Source of the DNA: Paenisporosarcina sp049671445
GTDB taxonomy: Bacteria; Bacillota; Bacilli; Bacillales_A; Planococcaceae
Length of the DNA stretch: 64,000 nucleotides
Reading direction: 5' to 3'
Assembly (NCBI RefSeq): GCF_049671445.1
Contig: NZ_JBATUX010000020.1
Coordinates: 16,439 to 80,438, forward strand
A program made the translations under genes and the position numbers. Shown here piece by piece: positions 1-8,310 of this stretch. Below the pieces are notes generated by a model, which searched no databases, had not been told where the DNA came from, and saw only the letters and a program-made list of their open reading frames with translations. Numbering within the stretch: position 1 is the first letter of the stretch; each line of letters begins with the position of its first letter.

Positions 1-181
1 TCATTGAACGGCAAGCTAAGCCCATTGCAAATAGAGCAGCCGCTAGTGAACTTTTTTGATTGTTTTCGAGTGCAAGCAATTGAGCTTTATGAGCTAACTC
101 AAAAGCTTGAGCTGGATTTTGAAAAGCTATCCTTCTAGATTCTTCAATTAAATCCATCAGTTGTTCAGTAACTAATTCCAT
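1..181 (-). CDS. TPR-like protein, N-terminal part (cut by window edge)
   Basis: Sixty codons read leftward from ATG at 181 and run off the window. AGGAG lies 8-12 bases before the ATG. The visible residues are alpha-helical, with the pattern AFELAHKAQLLALE typical of a tetratricopeptide repeat, as found at the start of TPR-GGDEF or TPR-HD signalling proteins in Bacillales. The catalytic or output domain, if any, lies outside the window, so no function can be assigned. Confidence 0.6.
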   Translation of the reverse strand, partial: MELVTEQLMDLIEESRRIAFQNPAQAFELAHKAQLLALENNQKSSLAAALFAMGLACRSM

Positions 182-397
182 GCTCACCACTCCTCAAAGG
201 AAATTCTTCCTCCTTATTTCGACATTTTTTGCCAATAACCTTCTCAGCATGAATGAAAAGGATGCGATATGTTAAATGTGAAACTCAAAATCATGGGGAG
301 AGACAAGTGTGCGCAACACATTGCAAGGTCAAGTCATGTGCAATAAGGCAGGTTGGTATGAAATAATAGGGGAAAACGCTAACGGAGGGTGAAACAA

Positions 398-1498
398 ATG
401 AAATTTAAACTTAAATGGATCGTCGTCGCCCTAATCGGTATTGCGATTGTCATTGGACTCGTTCTATTTATGAATTATCAGCAAGCAAAATCCAATGGTA
501 GTGAATCAGTTTCATATAACGAAGAACAAACAGCGATATTTGCAGGAGGATGTTTCTGGTGTATGGAACCCCCGTTTGAAAAATTAGTCGGTGTTGAGTC
601 TGTTGTATCAGGTTATACAGGGGGCGAAGAAGTGAATCCAGCATACAATGACGTAGCTTCAGGTAAAACAGGACATTTGGAATCCGTTATTATCACGTTT
701 GATCCGGAAGTTATTTCATATGAAGAACTTCTTGAAGTTTTCTGGCGTCAAGTAGACCCAACAGACGCTGATGGGCAATTTGTCGATCGTGGACCACAAT
801 ATGCAACGGCTATATTTTACACAAATGAAAAACAAAAAGAACTAGCAGAAGCATCTAAGCAGAATATGCAAGACAGTGGAATTTTTGAAGGTGAGCTGGT
901 TACGCCTATTCGACAAGCTATGACATTTTACGAAGCAGAAGAATATCACCAAGATTACTATTTAAAGAGTGAACAGCGGTATGAATACTATCGTGACCGT
1001 TCTGGTCGTGATCAATTTATAGATAAAACATGGGGAAATCAACCTGAGCTCGAAATAGAATCATACACAAAATACAGTGAGCAAGAATTGCGAGACAAAT
1101 TGACGGATCTTCAGTTTGAAGTCACTCAAAATGATGCAACAGAGCCGGCATTCAATAATAAATATGATAAAAACGAAGAAGACGGAATTTATGTGGATAT
1201 CGTTTCTGGTGAACCTCTGTTTAGTTCGCTCGATAAGTTCGATTCTAAAACGGGATGGCCAAGTTTTACGCAACCATTAGAAACATCAAACATCATCGAA
1301 ATTGAAGACTTTACCCTTGGGACAAAACGAATGGAAGTGAGAAGTCGACATGGCAATTCGCATTTAGGCCATGTTTTTGAAGACGGACCAGAGCCTACAG
1401 GACTACGCTATTGCATGAATTCCGCATCATTGCGATTTATTCCAAAAGAGGATCTTGAAAAAGAAGGATATGGTAAGTACGTGGAGTTATTTAGTTAA
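398..1498 (+). CDS. msrAB: Membrane-anchored methionine sulfoxide reductase MsrA/MsrB fusion
   Basis: 366 aa. One N-terminal membrane helix (residues about 6-25) anchors two reductase domains, probably outside the membrane. MsrA (about 45-205) carries GGCFWC with catalytic Cys52. MsrB (about 225-362) carries RYCMNSAS with catalytic Cys339. The position that is Cys in GCGWPSF of many MsrB proteins is Thr285 here. The domains reduce the S and R epimers of methionine sulfoxide. ATG 398 follows GGAGG with 9 bases between; an upstream GTG at 389 overlaps this site and is unlikely. It is the first gene of a ten-gene operon, 25 bases before the binding-protein gene, which suggests oxidative repair of exported proteins linked to that operon. 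Confidence 0.95.
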   Translation: MKFKLKWIVVALIGIAIVIGLVLFMNYQQAKSNGSESVSYNEEQTAIFAGGCFWCMEPPFEKLVGVESVVSGYTGGEEVNPAYNDVASGKTGHLESVIITFDPEVISYEELLEVFWRQVDPTDADGQFVDRGPQYATAIFYTNEKQKELAEASKQNMQDSGIFEGELVTPIRQAMTFYEAEEYHQDYYLKSEQRYEYYRDRSGRDQFIDKTWGNQPELEIESYTKYSEQELRDKLTDLQFEVTQNDATEPAFNNKYDKNEEDGIYVDIVSGEPLFSSLDKFDSKTGWPSFTQPLETSNIIEIEDFTLGTKRMEVRSRHGNSHLGHVFEDGPEPTGLRYCMNSASLRFIPKEDLEKEGYGKYVELFS

Positions 1499-1523
1499 AC
1501 AGTGAGTGAGAGTTGGGGAGACC

Positions 1524-2654
1524 ATGAAAAAAACGCTTTTTATAGCCCTATTAGTGTTTGTCCTCGCAGGTTGTGGGAATGGCAGCGAAAGACAATCTGT
1601 CCAAATTTACATGTGGGGTGGCGATGAAAATATTAACAAATATATTGATCAAACCGTTGCCCCTTATGTGCTGAAGGAACACGATATTGAATTAAAAAGA
1701 GTAGCAATGGAAACGAATGATTTTATGAGCAAACTCCAAAATGAAAAATCTGTAGGCCGCAAAGAAGGTTCAATCGATCTTATTTGGATTAATGGAGCTG
1801 CTTTTAAACAGGGGAAGGATAATGACTTACTGTCAGCAGATTTATTAAGCGATTTAGAGAACTCGCAACGTTTTGAGCAAATACTTTTAGAAACGGATAG
1901 TGGAGAACCAATTGAAGGATTGGAAATCCCTTGGGGTAAGACTTCATTTGCATTCCAAGTAAATACAGAAACTGTCAAACAACCTCCAATGACAATCGAT
2001 GAATTGACAGAATGGATTCAAAAAAATCCTGGAAGGTTCACGTATCCTGATGCTACGGACTTCACAGGCAATGGTTTTATTCGACAACTAGTGTATGCAT
2101 TGAGCCCAGGTCAACTAAAAGGTGACCCTAGCCTTGAACAACGTCAAAAAGTCTACGAGTATTTAAATGACATCAAACCGTATTTATGGCGTGAGGGAAA
2201 AGATTACCCGAAAACATTACAACAACTGGATCAAATGTATAGCAGTAATGATGTGGACTTTACGATGGGCTTCAACGAACGACGAGCTCTACCGTTTATT
2301 GAAAATGGTACGTTCGACAAATCTACGCGGACACTTGCTTTAAATGGAGAGGCTATTACAAATGCACACTATGTAACGATTCCGTTTAATTCACCCAATA
2401 AAGAGAAGGCTTTACAAGTGATTGAGGCGTTAACGAATTTTCCGATGCAAGCGGAAAAATTAAAAAGCAATGTATGGGGAGATGGCTCTGTATTAGCAGT
2501 GGAGCAATTAACAGCTGACCAACAAGAAAAATTGAAGTCTATTGAAGCTTCTGGTAACCATTACTTAAATGAATGGGACAACCAAAGTGATTTTTCGGCG
2601 GAGATGATCCAACTCATCGAAAAAGAATGGAGAGACTATGTCGTTCGTCCATAA
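1524..2654 (+). CDS. ABC transporter substrate-binding lipoprotein, YnjB type
   Basis: 376 aa. The signal peptide ends in the lipobox VLAGC (Cys17), so it is an outer-face lipoprotein. The body is a type-2 periplasmic binding fold with the YnjB (COG4134) pattern (MWGGDENINKYID near the start, WGKTSFAFQVN near residue 135). The substrate of the YnjBCD family is not known; the family sits near thiamine, sulfate and iron binding proteins. The start at ATG 1524 has GGGGAG in front; the longer GTG start at 1506 would disrupt the signal peptide. The end overlaps the first permease gene by 17 bases. Confidence 0.85.
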   Translation: MKKTLFIALLVFVLAGCGNGSERQSVQIYMWGGDENINKYIDQTVAPYVLKEHDIELKRVAMETNDFMSKLQNEKSVGRKEGSIDLIWINGAAFKQGKDNDLLSADLLSDLENSQRFEQILLETDSGEPIEGLEIPWGKTSFAFQVNTETVKQPPMTIDELTEWIQKNPGRFTYPDATDFTGNGFIRQLVYALSPGQLKGDPSLEQRQKVYEYLNDIKPYLWREGKDYPKTLQQLDQMYSSNDVDFTMGFNERRALPFIENGTFDKSTRTLALNGEAITNAHYVTIPFNSPNKEKALQVIEALTNFPMQAEKLKSNVWGDGSVLAVEQLTADQQEKLKSIEASGNHYLNEWDNQSDFSAEMIQLIEKEWRDYVVRP

Positions 2655-3441
2655 AGTAGGAAGCTTAATTGTCATCACGATAGGAACTGTTAGTTTACTT
2701 GCAGTCGCCCTATTAGTTGTGGATATCGTGCGCTTAACAGAACTCGTATACCCTCTACCAACTTGGCAAGATTATATAGAGCCAATGACTCGTTTACTAT
2801 GGTCATCCATTTTAGCCTTGATTGCGACCATCATCAGTATTGTATCGGGTATATGGATTGTCCGTGGCTTCTATTTACAAAAAGCCAGGAAGACATCCAT
2901 TGATAGACTGTCGATTGCTTTCTACTTTCCTCATTTTATTGTGGCTTTATATGTATTGGCAGTAGCTAATAGTATCTATGAGTGGATGGATTTTTATCAT
3001 CCAACATTCGGTTTTTTAGAAATACTACTTGCGTATTGGCTAAAAGAAGTTCCTTTTGTGGTGTTTTATTTAACCGTTACTTATACGTCTCTTGATTTAC
3101 AGTCTCGGAGAATAATTTACTTATTTGGTGGAACGAAGTGGCAACAATTTGTTCATGTTGAATGGGTTGCAATTAGAGGACAAGTGCTCGAGCTTTTCCT
3201 CATTTTATTTGCTTTTATCTTAACGGCTTATGAAGTACCAACACTCATAGGGAGTAGTGTATATCCATTGTTCGGCCCCACCATATTCGAATACTATTAT
3301 TCCATTGATTTGGCACAACGTTTCATGATAGATGTTCTGTTATTTGGCGTAGCAATTACGCTCGTTGTTTCAACATTTGTTTTGTTTGCATGGACAAGTC
3401 GAACGCGTCAGGCATACGGAAAAGGGAGGCACATGTTATGA
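2638..3441 (+). CDS. ABC transporter permease, first YnjC-like half
   Basis: 267 aa with about six membrane helices and the BPD_transp_1 layout. The segment from about residue 165 (GGTKWQQFVHVEWVAIRG) fits the EAA loop that contacts the ATPase. E. coli YnjC is a single protein of about twice this length; here the function is divided between this gene and the next. It overlaps the binding-protein gene upstream and shares ATGA with the next permease, so translation is probably coupled. Confidence 0.85.
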   Translation: MSFVHKVGSLIVITIGTVSLLAVALLVVDIVRLTELVYPLPTWQDYIEPMTRLLWSSILALIATIISIVSGIWIVRGFYLQKARKTSIDRLSIAFYFPHFIVALYVLAVANSIYEWMDFYHPTFGFLEILLAYWLKEVPFVVFYLTVTYTSLDLQSRRIIYLFGGTKWQQFVHVEWVAIRGQVLELFLILFAFILTAYEVPTLIGSSVYPLFGPTIFEYYYSIDLAQRFMIDVLLFGVAITLVVSTFVLFAWTSRTRQAYGKGRHML

Positions 3442-4160
3442 AGCGATTGCTTTTTTTTAGCTATATCATGATGCTTCTCTACACGGTATGGCTATTTGTG
3501 TCTGGAAGAATGATGTTTACATTTATTGTACAAGACCCGTCAATTGGTCTTGCACTTACATATACAGTAATGATTACAACGATCACCATCTTCTTAAATA
3601 TCGTCTTAGCCCTTTTAGCTGGTTGGCACTTAGCTGGAAAATTACGTCTGTGGCACGATGTTTTTGTTTTATTGCCACTCATTCTTCCAGTCATTGCGGT
3701 AATGGGTGGAATCCAATTGGCACTTTTGTGGATTGGCATTCCAGACCACTTAATCGGCGTGTTGCTTATTCATTTAATGGTGACACTTCCATTCTCGATT
3801 CAAATCTTTAAAAATCGATTTTTAGAGCTAGAACAAGAAATCCCATCACTAGTACGATTATTTAAAGGGTCCTTAAAGACGATGTGGATATTCGTCTATT
3901 TTCCTTTGTTAAGCGGAAGTTTATATACAGTTGTCGTGCTAACAACGGTTATTTCGCTTAGTCAGTACGCGATTACGGCGTTTATTGGTGGAGGATTAAT
4001 CCCAACCGTCACTACATTGCTATTTCCTTACTTGCAATCGTCCAACTCTTATATTGTACATACGTCGGTATTCCTTCTTATTACAATGATTGGTTTGTTT
4101 GCGTTGTTCATGAAATTACTCATTTTAATCTCTAAAAAGGTGGTGACTTCTTTCTTATGA
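3438..4160 (+). CDS. ABC transporter permease, second YnjC-like half
   Basis: 240 aa, about six membrane helices. The loop at about residue 132 (ELEQEIPSLVRLFKGS) corresponds to the EAA loop. ATG 3438 lies in the ATGA overlap with the preceding stop and follows GGGAGG; a longer reading from 3390 lacks a ribosome site. It probably pairs with the first permease as a heterodimer in the membrane. Confidence 0.85.
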   Translation: MKRLLFFSYIMMLLYTVWLFVSGRMMFTFIVQDPSIGLALTYTVMITTITIFLNIVLALLAGWHLAGKLRLWHDVFVLLPLILPVIAVMGGIQLALLWIGIPDHLIGVLLIHLMVTLPFSIQIFKNRFLELEQEIPSLVRLFKGSLKTMWIFVYFPLLSGSLYTVVVLTTVISLSQYAITAFIGGGLIPTVTTLLFPYLQSSNSYIVHTSVFLLITMIGLFALFMKLLILISKKVVTSFL

Positions 4161-5020
4161 TGGAGTTACGAAACGTCTCAAAAACATTTGAAGGTAAGAT
4201 GGTTCTCGAAAATGTGAATCTTTCTCTAAAACAAGGGAAAATCATGACCATTCTTGGTAAGTCTGGCAGTGGAAAGTCTACCTTACTGCAGCTTATGGCA
4301 GAAATGGAATCAGTTGATTCAGGTGAAATTCATAAAAGCAAAGAAACGCTGTGTGCGTATATTACGCAAAAACCTTTATTGTTTAGTCATATGACGGTTT
4401 TGCAAAATATCGCTTTTCCATTGAAATGCCAAGGTGTTGGAAAGAAGGCTCGACTTGAAGCAGCGACTAATTGGTTAAAAAAAGTTGAACTTTTTGGACT
4501 AGAGAATCGTTTTCCTTATGAGCTTTCAGGTGGACAGCAACAACGTGTGTCCATTGCCCGTGCATTTGTCTATCAGCCAGATGTGCTACTTATGGATGAA
4601 CCTTTTGCTAATTTAGATGTGAAATTGAGTAGACAACTTCAACAGCTAATCTTTAATGAAATGAACGAGCGCAATGTCGCCGGGATTTTTGTAACACACA
4701 ATTACGAAGAAACGAAAATGTATGCAGATCAAACACTTTTATTGCAAGAAGGAAAGCTTACTACTATGTCTGACGAAGAAGTTGAATTGTATTTCAATGA
4801 GGGGATTGAAATAGATGGTCAAATAGTTGGAATTTCTGAATGGACATTGTCAAATATCACAAGTGACACATCCATCCAAGTCCGTCTTGAAAAAGAAATT
4901 CGTCTTTATGGTGTCGACTTCTATGTAGTGACCTTGCCTAATGGGCAGAAGCAGTTTGTAAAAAGGATGAAAAAATTAAATACAGGTAAGGCATTGTATT
5001 TGGTATTGAAGGAGGAGTAA
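4157..5020 (+). CDS. ABC transporter ATP-binding protein, YnjD type
   Basis: 287 aa. Walker A GKSGSGKST (34-42), signature LSGGQQQRVSIARA, Walker B VLLMDEP and the H-loop FVTHN are intact, so an active ATPase is expected. About 70 residues follow the core domain; E. coli YnjD is shorter (217 aa), so this tail may be regulatory. It powers the importer formed by the three preceding genes, with an ATGA overlap upstream and 2 bases to the next gene. Confidence 0.9.
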   Translation: MMELRNVSKTFEGKMVLENVNLSLKQGKIMTILGKSGSGKSTLLQLMAEMESVDSGEIHKSKETLCAYITQKPLLFSHMTVLQNIAFPLKCQGVGKKARLEAATNWLKKVELFGLENRFPYELSGGQQQRVSIARAFVYQPDVLLMDEPFANLDVKLSRQLQQLIFNEMNERNVAGIFVTHNYEETKMYADQTLLLQEGKLTTMSDEEVELYFNEGIEIDGQIVGISEWTLSNITSDTSIQVRLEKEIRLYGVDFYVVTLPNGQKQFVKRMKKLNTGKALYLVLKEE

Positions 5021-5022
5021 GT

Positions 5023-5625
5023 ATGTTAGATACAAAAGGCCAACCATATATACAACCTCTTTTAGATACAACTGCGGATACATTTGTGAAATGGCATTTG
5101 TCAGCAAATGTTGTTACGGGTATTGCTGTTGGAATAGGGATTATGGCAAGTGTGTGGATATATGTGGATTTGATCTGGCTAGGACTTGTTTTCTTATGGT
5201 TGTCGGGCTTTCTCGATGCAGTCGACGGCACGATGGCAAGGAAAACAAAACCTTCTGCCTTAGGTACAGTCCTAGATGTTACGTTTGATCGAGTGGTCGA
5301 AGGTGGAATTATTTTAGTGCTCGCTATTAAATATCCTGAGCATGCAGTTCTGTTGCTCATCTTAATGTTTTCTATCCTCATTGCGATGACGTTATTTTTA
5401 ACGATCGGCAATGTGGCACCAAACTCAGGAAAAAAAAGTTTTCATTATGCAACTGGATTAGCAGAGCGAACAGAAGGATTTCTTTTACTTTCGATTATGG
5501 TGATTTTTGCGCCGACATGGTTGTTTTGGTCAACATTACTTTTCATCATCATAGAAGTGTTGAGTACGGTTTTGCGTTTCGCGGCTTTTGCGAAGGAAGA
5601 GAGGGAAGGACATGAAAGAACATAA
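5023..5625 (+). CDS. CDP-alcohol phosphatidyltransferase family protein (YnjF-like)
   Basis: 200 aa integral membrane protein. The family metal-binding motif is present as DAVDGTMAR followed by LGTVLD and FD, with 7 rather than 8 residues between AR and G. Family members join an alcohol or inositol/glycerol phosphate to a CDP-lipid. The acceptor cannot be told from sequence. GGAGG precedes ATG 5023. Its neighbours (importer, TVP38 protein) suggest a lipid-related task. The end overlaps the oxidoreductase gene by 14 bases. Confidence 0.85.
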   Translation: MLDTKGQPYIQPLLDTTADTFVKWHLSANVVTGIAVGIGIMASVWIYVDLIWLGLVFLWLSGFLDAVDGTMARKTKPSALGTVLDVTFDRVVEGGIILVLAIKYPEHAVLLLILMFSILIAMTLFLTIGNVAPNSGKKSFHYATGLAERTEGFLLLSIMVIFAPTWLFWSTLLFIIIEVLSTVLRFAAFAKEEREGHERT

Positions 5626-6964
5626 AATAGTCGTCATTGGGGGCGGCTCTGGCGGTTTATATACAGCCGCTGGACTGGCTAGGCTTCATGTTGATGTAGC
5701 CCTGGTAAATATTACCGAAAAACTTGGTGGAGATTGTCTGCATTCAGGATGTGTACCTTCGAAGTCATTAATTTATGCGTCTACACAAGGAATGAACTGG
5801 GAACAAACGACGGAGCACATTAGAAAAGTCATAGCAGAAATTCAAGTTCATGACTCGGTTGAACGATTTGAAGGTCTTGGAGTATCTGTCTATATTGGAC
5901 ATGCGAAATTTGTTAGTCCCAATGAAATTGAAGTAAATGGGCAACGAATTCGTGCGAAAAAATTTGTGATAGCTACTGGTTCAAAACCCCGCGAATTAGC
6001 CATTGAGGGCATTGATTCGGTAGGCTATTTAACAAATGAATCACTATTCCATTTGAAAGAACAGCCAAAGTCTTTAGCCATTATCGGAGCGGGTCCCATT
6101 GCTCTTGAGCTTGGACAAGCGATGACGAAACTTGGAACGAACGTACACATTATTAACCGTGACAAAGAAATTCTAGGACAATTTGATTCGTCTATTCGAA
6201 CAACTGCAGCAAAGTATCTTGAGAAAGAGATGACATTCTATCACCAAGCACAGGTTGCACGAGTCGAAGCTCAAGGAAATCAAAAACATCTTACTTTCAA
6301 AGATGGAAAAGAACTGGTCGTGGATGAAATTATGGTAGCGGCAGGTAGAGTTGCGAATATTGGATCTCTGCGACTCGAAAATGCAGGCGTTACTATGAAA
6401 GAAGGCTTTATCAAAGTAACAGATACACATCAAACAACAAAATCTCATATTTATGCGATTGGCGATGTTATTGATACGTATGCTCATACACATGCTGCTG
6501 GATTAGAAGCGCGTGCCGTCATCGAACATATCGTATTTCCGAAAAAGAAGAAGGACCTTTATTTCGACTTTTCCGCTATTATTTACACGTCGCCTGAAGT
6601 GTATCAACTATTCGGTAATGAAAACGAAGTCATTGAGACTTTAGAAGTTACATCGAAGGATATCGATCGCTATAAAACAGAAAATATGGAAGATGTCATT
6701 ATTCGGATTGGCATTGATGAAAAAGGGCATATCATAAATGCACAGGCAGTCGGACCGCACATTAGTGATTTAATGCAGCTCGTTGCTTATACGAAGCGCA
6801 TGAAGAAATCCATTTCAACATGGTCTAGCATGACGGTGCCATATCCGACTCATGCTCAGATTTTACAACAAATCGCTAATACGTATATGTCACGTACACT
6901 TGAAAAACCAATCGTACAACATTTGATTAAAACGTATGTATCCATTCGTGGATTAAGCAAATGA
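5612..6964 (+). CDS. FAD-dependent pyridine nucleotide-disulfide oxidoreductase (mercuric reductase/LPD-like)
   Basis: 450 aa. Rossmann motif GGGSGG (10-15), redox disulfide CLHSGC (Cys42/Cys47), NAD(P) site GAGPIALELG near 160, and the second FAD motif YAIGDVID are clear. In lipoamide dehydrogenase and mercuric reductase the C-terminus has a His-x4-Glu base pair (HPTxxE); here the equivalent is PYPTHAQI, with no Glu. The protein is not MerA: no N-terminal metal domain and no C-terminal Cys pair. Its disulfide substrate is unknown. ATG 5612 was chosen because GGGAAGGA precedes it. It shares ATGA with the next gene. Confidence 0.88.
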   Translation: MKEHKIVVIGGGSGGLYTAAGLARLHVDVALVNITEKLGGDCLHSGCVPSKSLIYASTQGMNWEQTTEHIRKVIAEIQVHDSVERFEGLGVSVYIGHAKFVSPNEIEVNGQRIRAKKFVIATGSKPRELAIEGIDSVGYLTNESLFHLKEQPKSLAIIGAGPIALELGQAMTKLGTNVHIINRDKEILGQFDSSIRTTAAKYLEKEMTFYHQAQVARVEAQGNQKHLTFKDGKELVVDEIMVAAGRVANIGSLRLENAGVTMKEGFIKVTDTHQTTKSHIYAIGDVIDTYAHTHAAGLEARAVIEHIVFPKKKKDLYFDFSAIIYTSPEVYQLFGNENEVIETLEVTSKDIDRYKTENMEDVIIRIGIDEKGHIINAQAVGPHISDLMQLVAYTKRMKKSISTWSSMTVPYPTHAQILQQIANTYMSRTLEKPIVQHLIKTYVSIRGLSK

Positions 6965-7650
6965 AAACCAACACCGTGTGGCAAGAATGGCGAAAAATCA
7001 TCTTGTTTATTGGATTTGCACTGATATGTTTAATTGTCTTGTACGCATTTGATGTAATTGACAAAATTGATCTTGATGCTACAAGTGACGCTGTTAGGGA
7101 CTTAGGAATTTGGGGTATGTTATTGTATGTTATTGCGTACACCATACGACCTTTATTTTTCTTCCCAGCAACGCTCTTAACATTATTTGGTGGCTATACA
7201 TTTGGGCCGTTTCTTGGAACGGGGTTGGATATCGTAGGTGCTGGAAGTGGAGCAGTGTTAGCATTTTTAGTAGCTCGTTATCTAGGTAGAGAAAAAATGG
7301 AGCGATTTGTAAAAGGGAAAAAAATCGAACGATTTGAACAAACTATTCAAAACAATGGTTTTATGGTTGTACTTTATTTGAGACTAATTCCCTTAATTCC
7401 GTTTGATTCCATTAATTATTCACTTGGTTTAAGTTCAGTCAAGTTGAAATCGTATATGGTAGCCACTTATTTAGGTATTATCCCCGGTGCATTCGCACTC
7501 AATTACATTGGTTCTTCACTACGAACGATGGATGGGAATCTATGGATTGCGATTGCCTTGTATGGCGTGATGGTCTTACTGCCTATTATCGTGAAAAAAT
7601 ATAAGGGAACCTCACAAATTCCACTTGAAAAAGAGAGTACTAGTAAGTAG
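6961..7650 (+). CDS. TVP38/TMEM64 (VTT/DedA superfamily) membrane protein
   Basis: 229 aa, about five to six membrane segments. Typical VTT motifs are seen: FPATLLTLFGGYTFGPFLG near 65 and LRLIPLIPFDSINYSLG near 140. Members of this superfamily act as lipid scramblases or flippases or in membrane homeostasis. It starts inside the stop codon of the oxidoreductase gene. E. coli ydjX and ydjZ belong to the same family and lie beside ynjA-F, which supports a conserved functional link. Confidence 0.88.
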   Translation: MKTNTVWQEWRKIILFIGFALICLIVLYAFDVIDKIDLDATSDAVRDLGIWGMLLYVIAYTIRPLFFFPATLLTLFGGYTFGPFLGTGLDIVGAGSGAVLAFLVARYLGREKMERFVKGKKIERFEQTIQNNGFMVVLYLRLIPLIPFDSINYSLGLSSVKLKSYMVATYLGIIPGAFALNYIGSSLRTMDGNLWIAIALYGVMVLLPIIVKKYKGTSQIPLEKESTSK

Positions 7651-7668
7651 AAAGGAGGCTGAATCTAT

Positions 7669-8040
7669 ATGAACCTAGGTTTAACGAATGGTCAATTACA
7701 ACCTGTTGAGGACAAACCGAATAGCGTATCAAGCCAAACAGTGCTACAACGCAATTATATGGATCCAATTCCTTATACAGGTAATCGTCTTCAATCAAGA
7801 GGTAAAATAAAAGCAATCTTAACAAACATGAAACGAATTGAATTAGTTGAAGAACAAGATAAATACCTACACTATGTAGTAACGTCAAAAGTATTTAAAT
7901 TTAAAGATGATGTTGAGTTTTATTTTGATGATTCCAATCAAGTGATTCAGTTCCGCTCGAAATCACGAGTAGGGTATACAGATTTTGGAGTCAATCGAAA
8001 ACGCATGAAAAAAATCACGGATGCTTATAAGCGTCCGTGA
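7669..8040 (+). CDS. DUF1499 family protein
   Basis: 123 aa, soluble, no signal peptide. The second half matches DUF1499: DKYLHYVVTSKVFKFKDDVE then IQFRSKSRVGYTDFGVNRKR. The function of the family is unknown. AAAGGAGG stands 10 bases before ATG 7669. It is the last gene of the operon, and the intrinsic terminator overlaps its stop codon. Confidence 0.85.
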   Translation: MNLGLTNGQLQPVEDKPNSVSSQTVLQRNYMDPIPYTGNRLQSRGKIKAILTNMKRIELVEEQDKYLHYVVTSKVFKFKDDVEFYFDDSNQVIQFRSKSRVGYTDFGVNRKRMKKITDAYKRP

Positions 8041-8046
8041 TTTTTT
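8008..8046 (+). terminator. Intrinsic terminator of the msrAB-DUF1499 operon
   Basis: The stem AATCACGGATGC / GCGTCCGTGATT is followed by T6. The stem begins inside the last codons of the DUF1499 gene. Confidence 0.9.
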
Positions 8047-8100
8047 CTTTGAAAGATAAGCAAGTTTAAGGAGAGCTACACTTTGGAACTTTGAGAATTG

Positions 8101-8222
8101 ATTTCGTCCATTCAATGTTTATTTTCATCCATTCATCTTAAGTTTCTGTCCACTCACAATAGGTTATCATCCGTTTGAAATGGGTTTATGTCCACTTAAC
8201 CACCCTTATTGACCATTCGCTT
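8101..8222. repeat. Array A: six units, exact 21-bp period, core TCCAYTCA
   Basis: TCCA-type cores start at 8107, 8128, 8149, 8170, 8191 and 8212, each exactly 21 bases apart (TCCATTCA, TCCATTCA, TCCACTCA, TCCGTTTG, TCCACTTA, ACCATTCG). About 12 bases are conserved and about 9 vary. It fills the gap between two convergent genes. On the other strand the core reads like TGAATGGACGAAA, ending in G-N-AAA as in arrays B-E. Confidence 0.9.
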
Positions 8223-8310
8223 GGAGACGGACACTATTCCCCCTGGAAAAGACATGATTTTTAGCTTGAGATGTTATTTCTGATAGTTAGCTAGATAGCG
8301 CTCTGAAAGT

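Noticed and set aside
182..397. Riboswitch before msrAB
   Set aside because: I looked for SAM, TPP and FMN signatures and saw none; only a normal ribosome site and AT-rich DNA.
5612..6964. Mercuric reductase (merA)
   Set aside because: No N-terminal metal domain, no C-terminal Cys pair, no mer genes; only the general disulfide reductase fold.
8101..8222. CRISPR array as explanation of the 21-bp arrays
   Set aside because: The constant part is only about 10-12 bases and the variable part about 9-10, the constant part is imperfect, and no cas genes are in the window.
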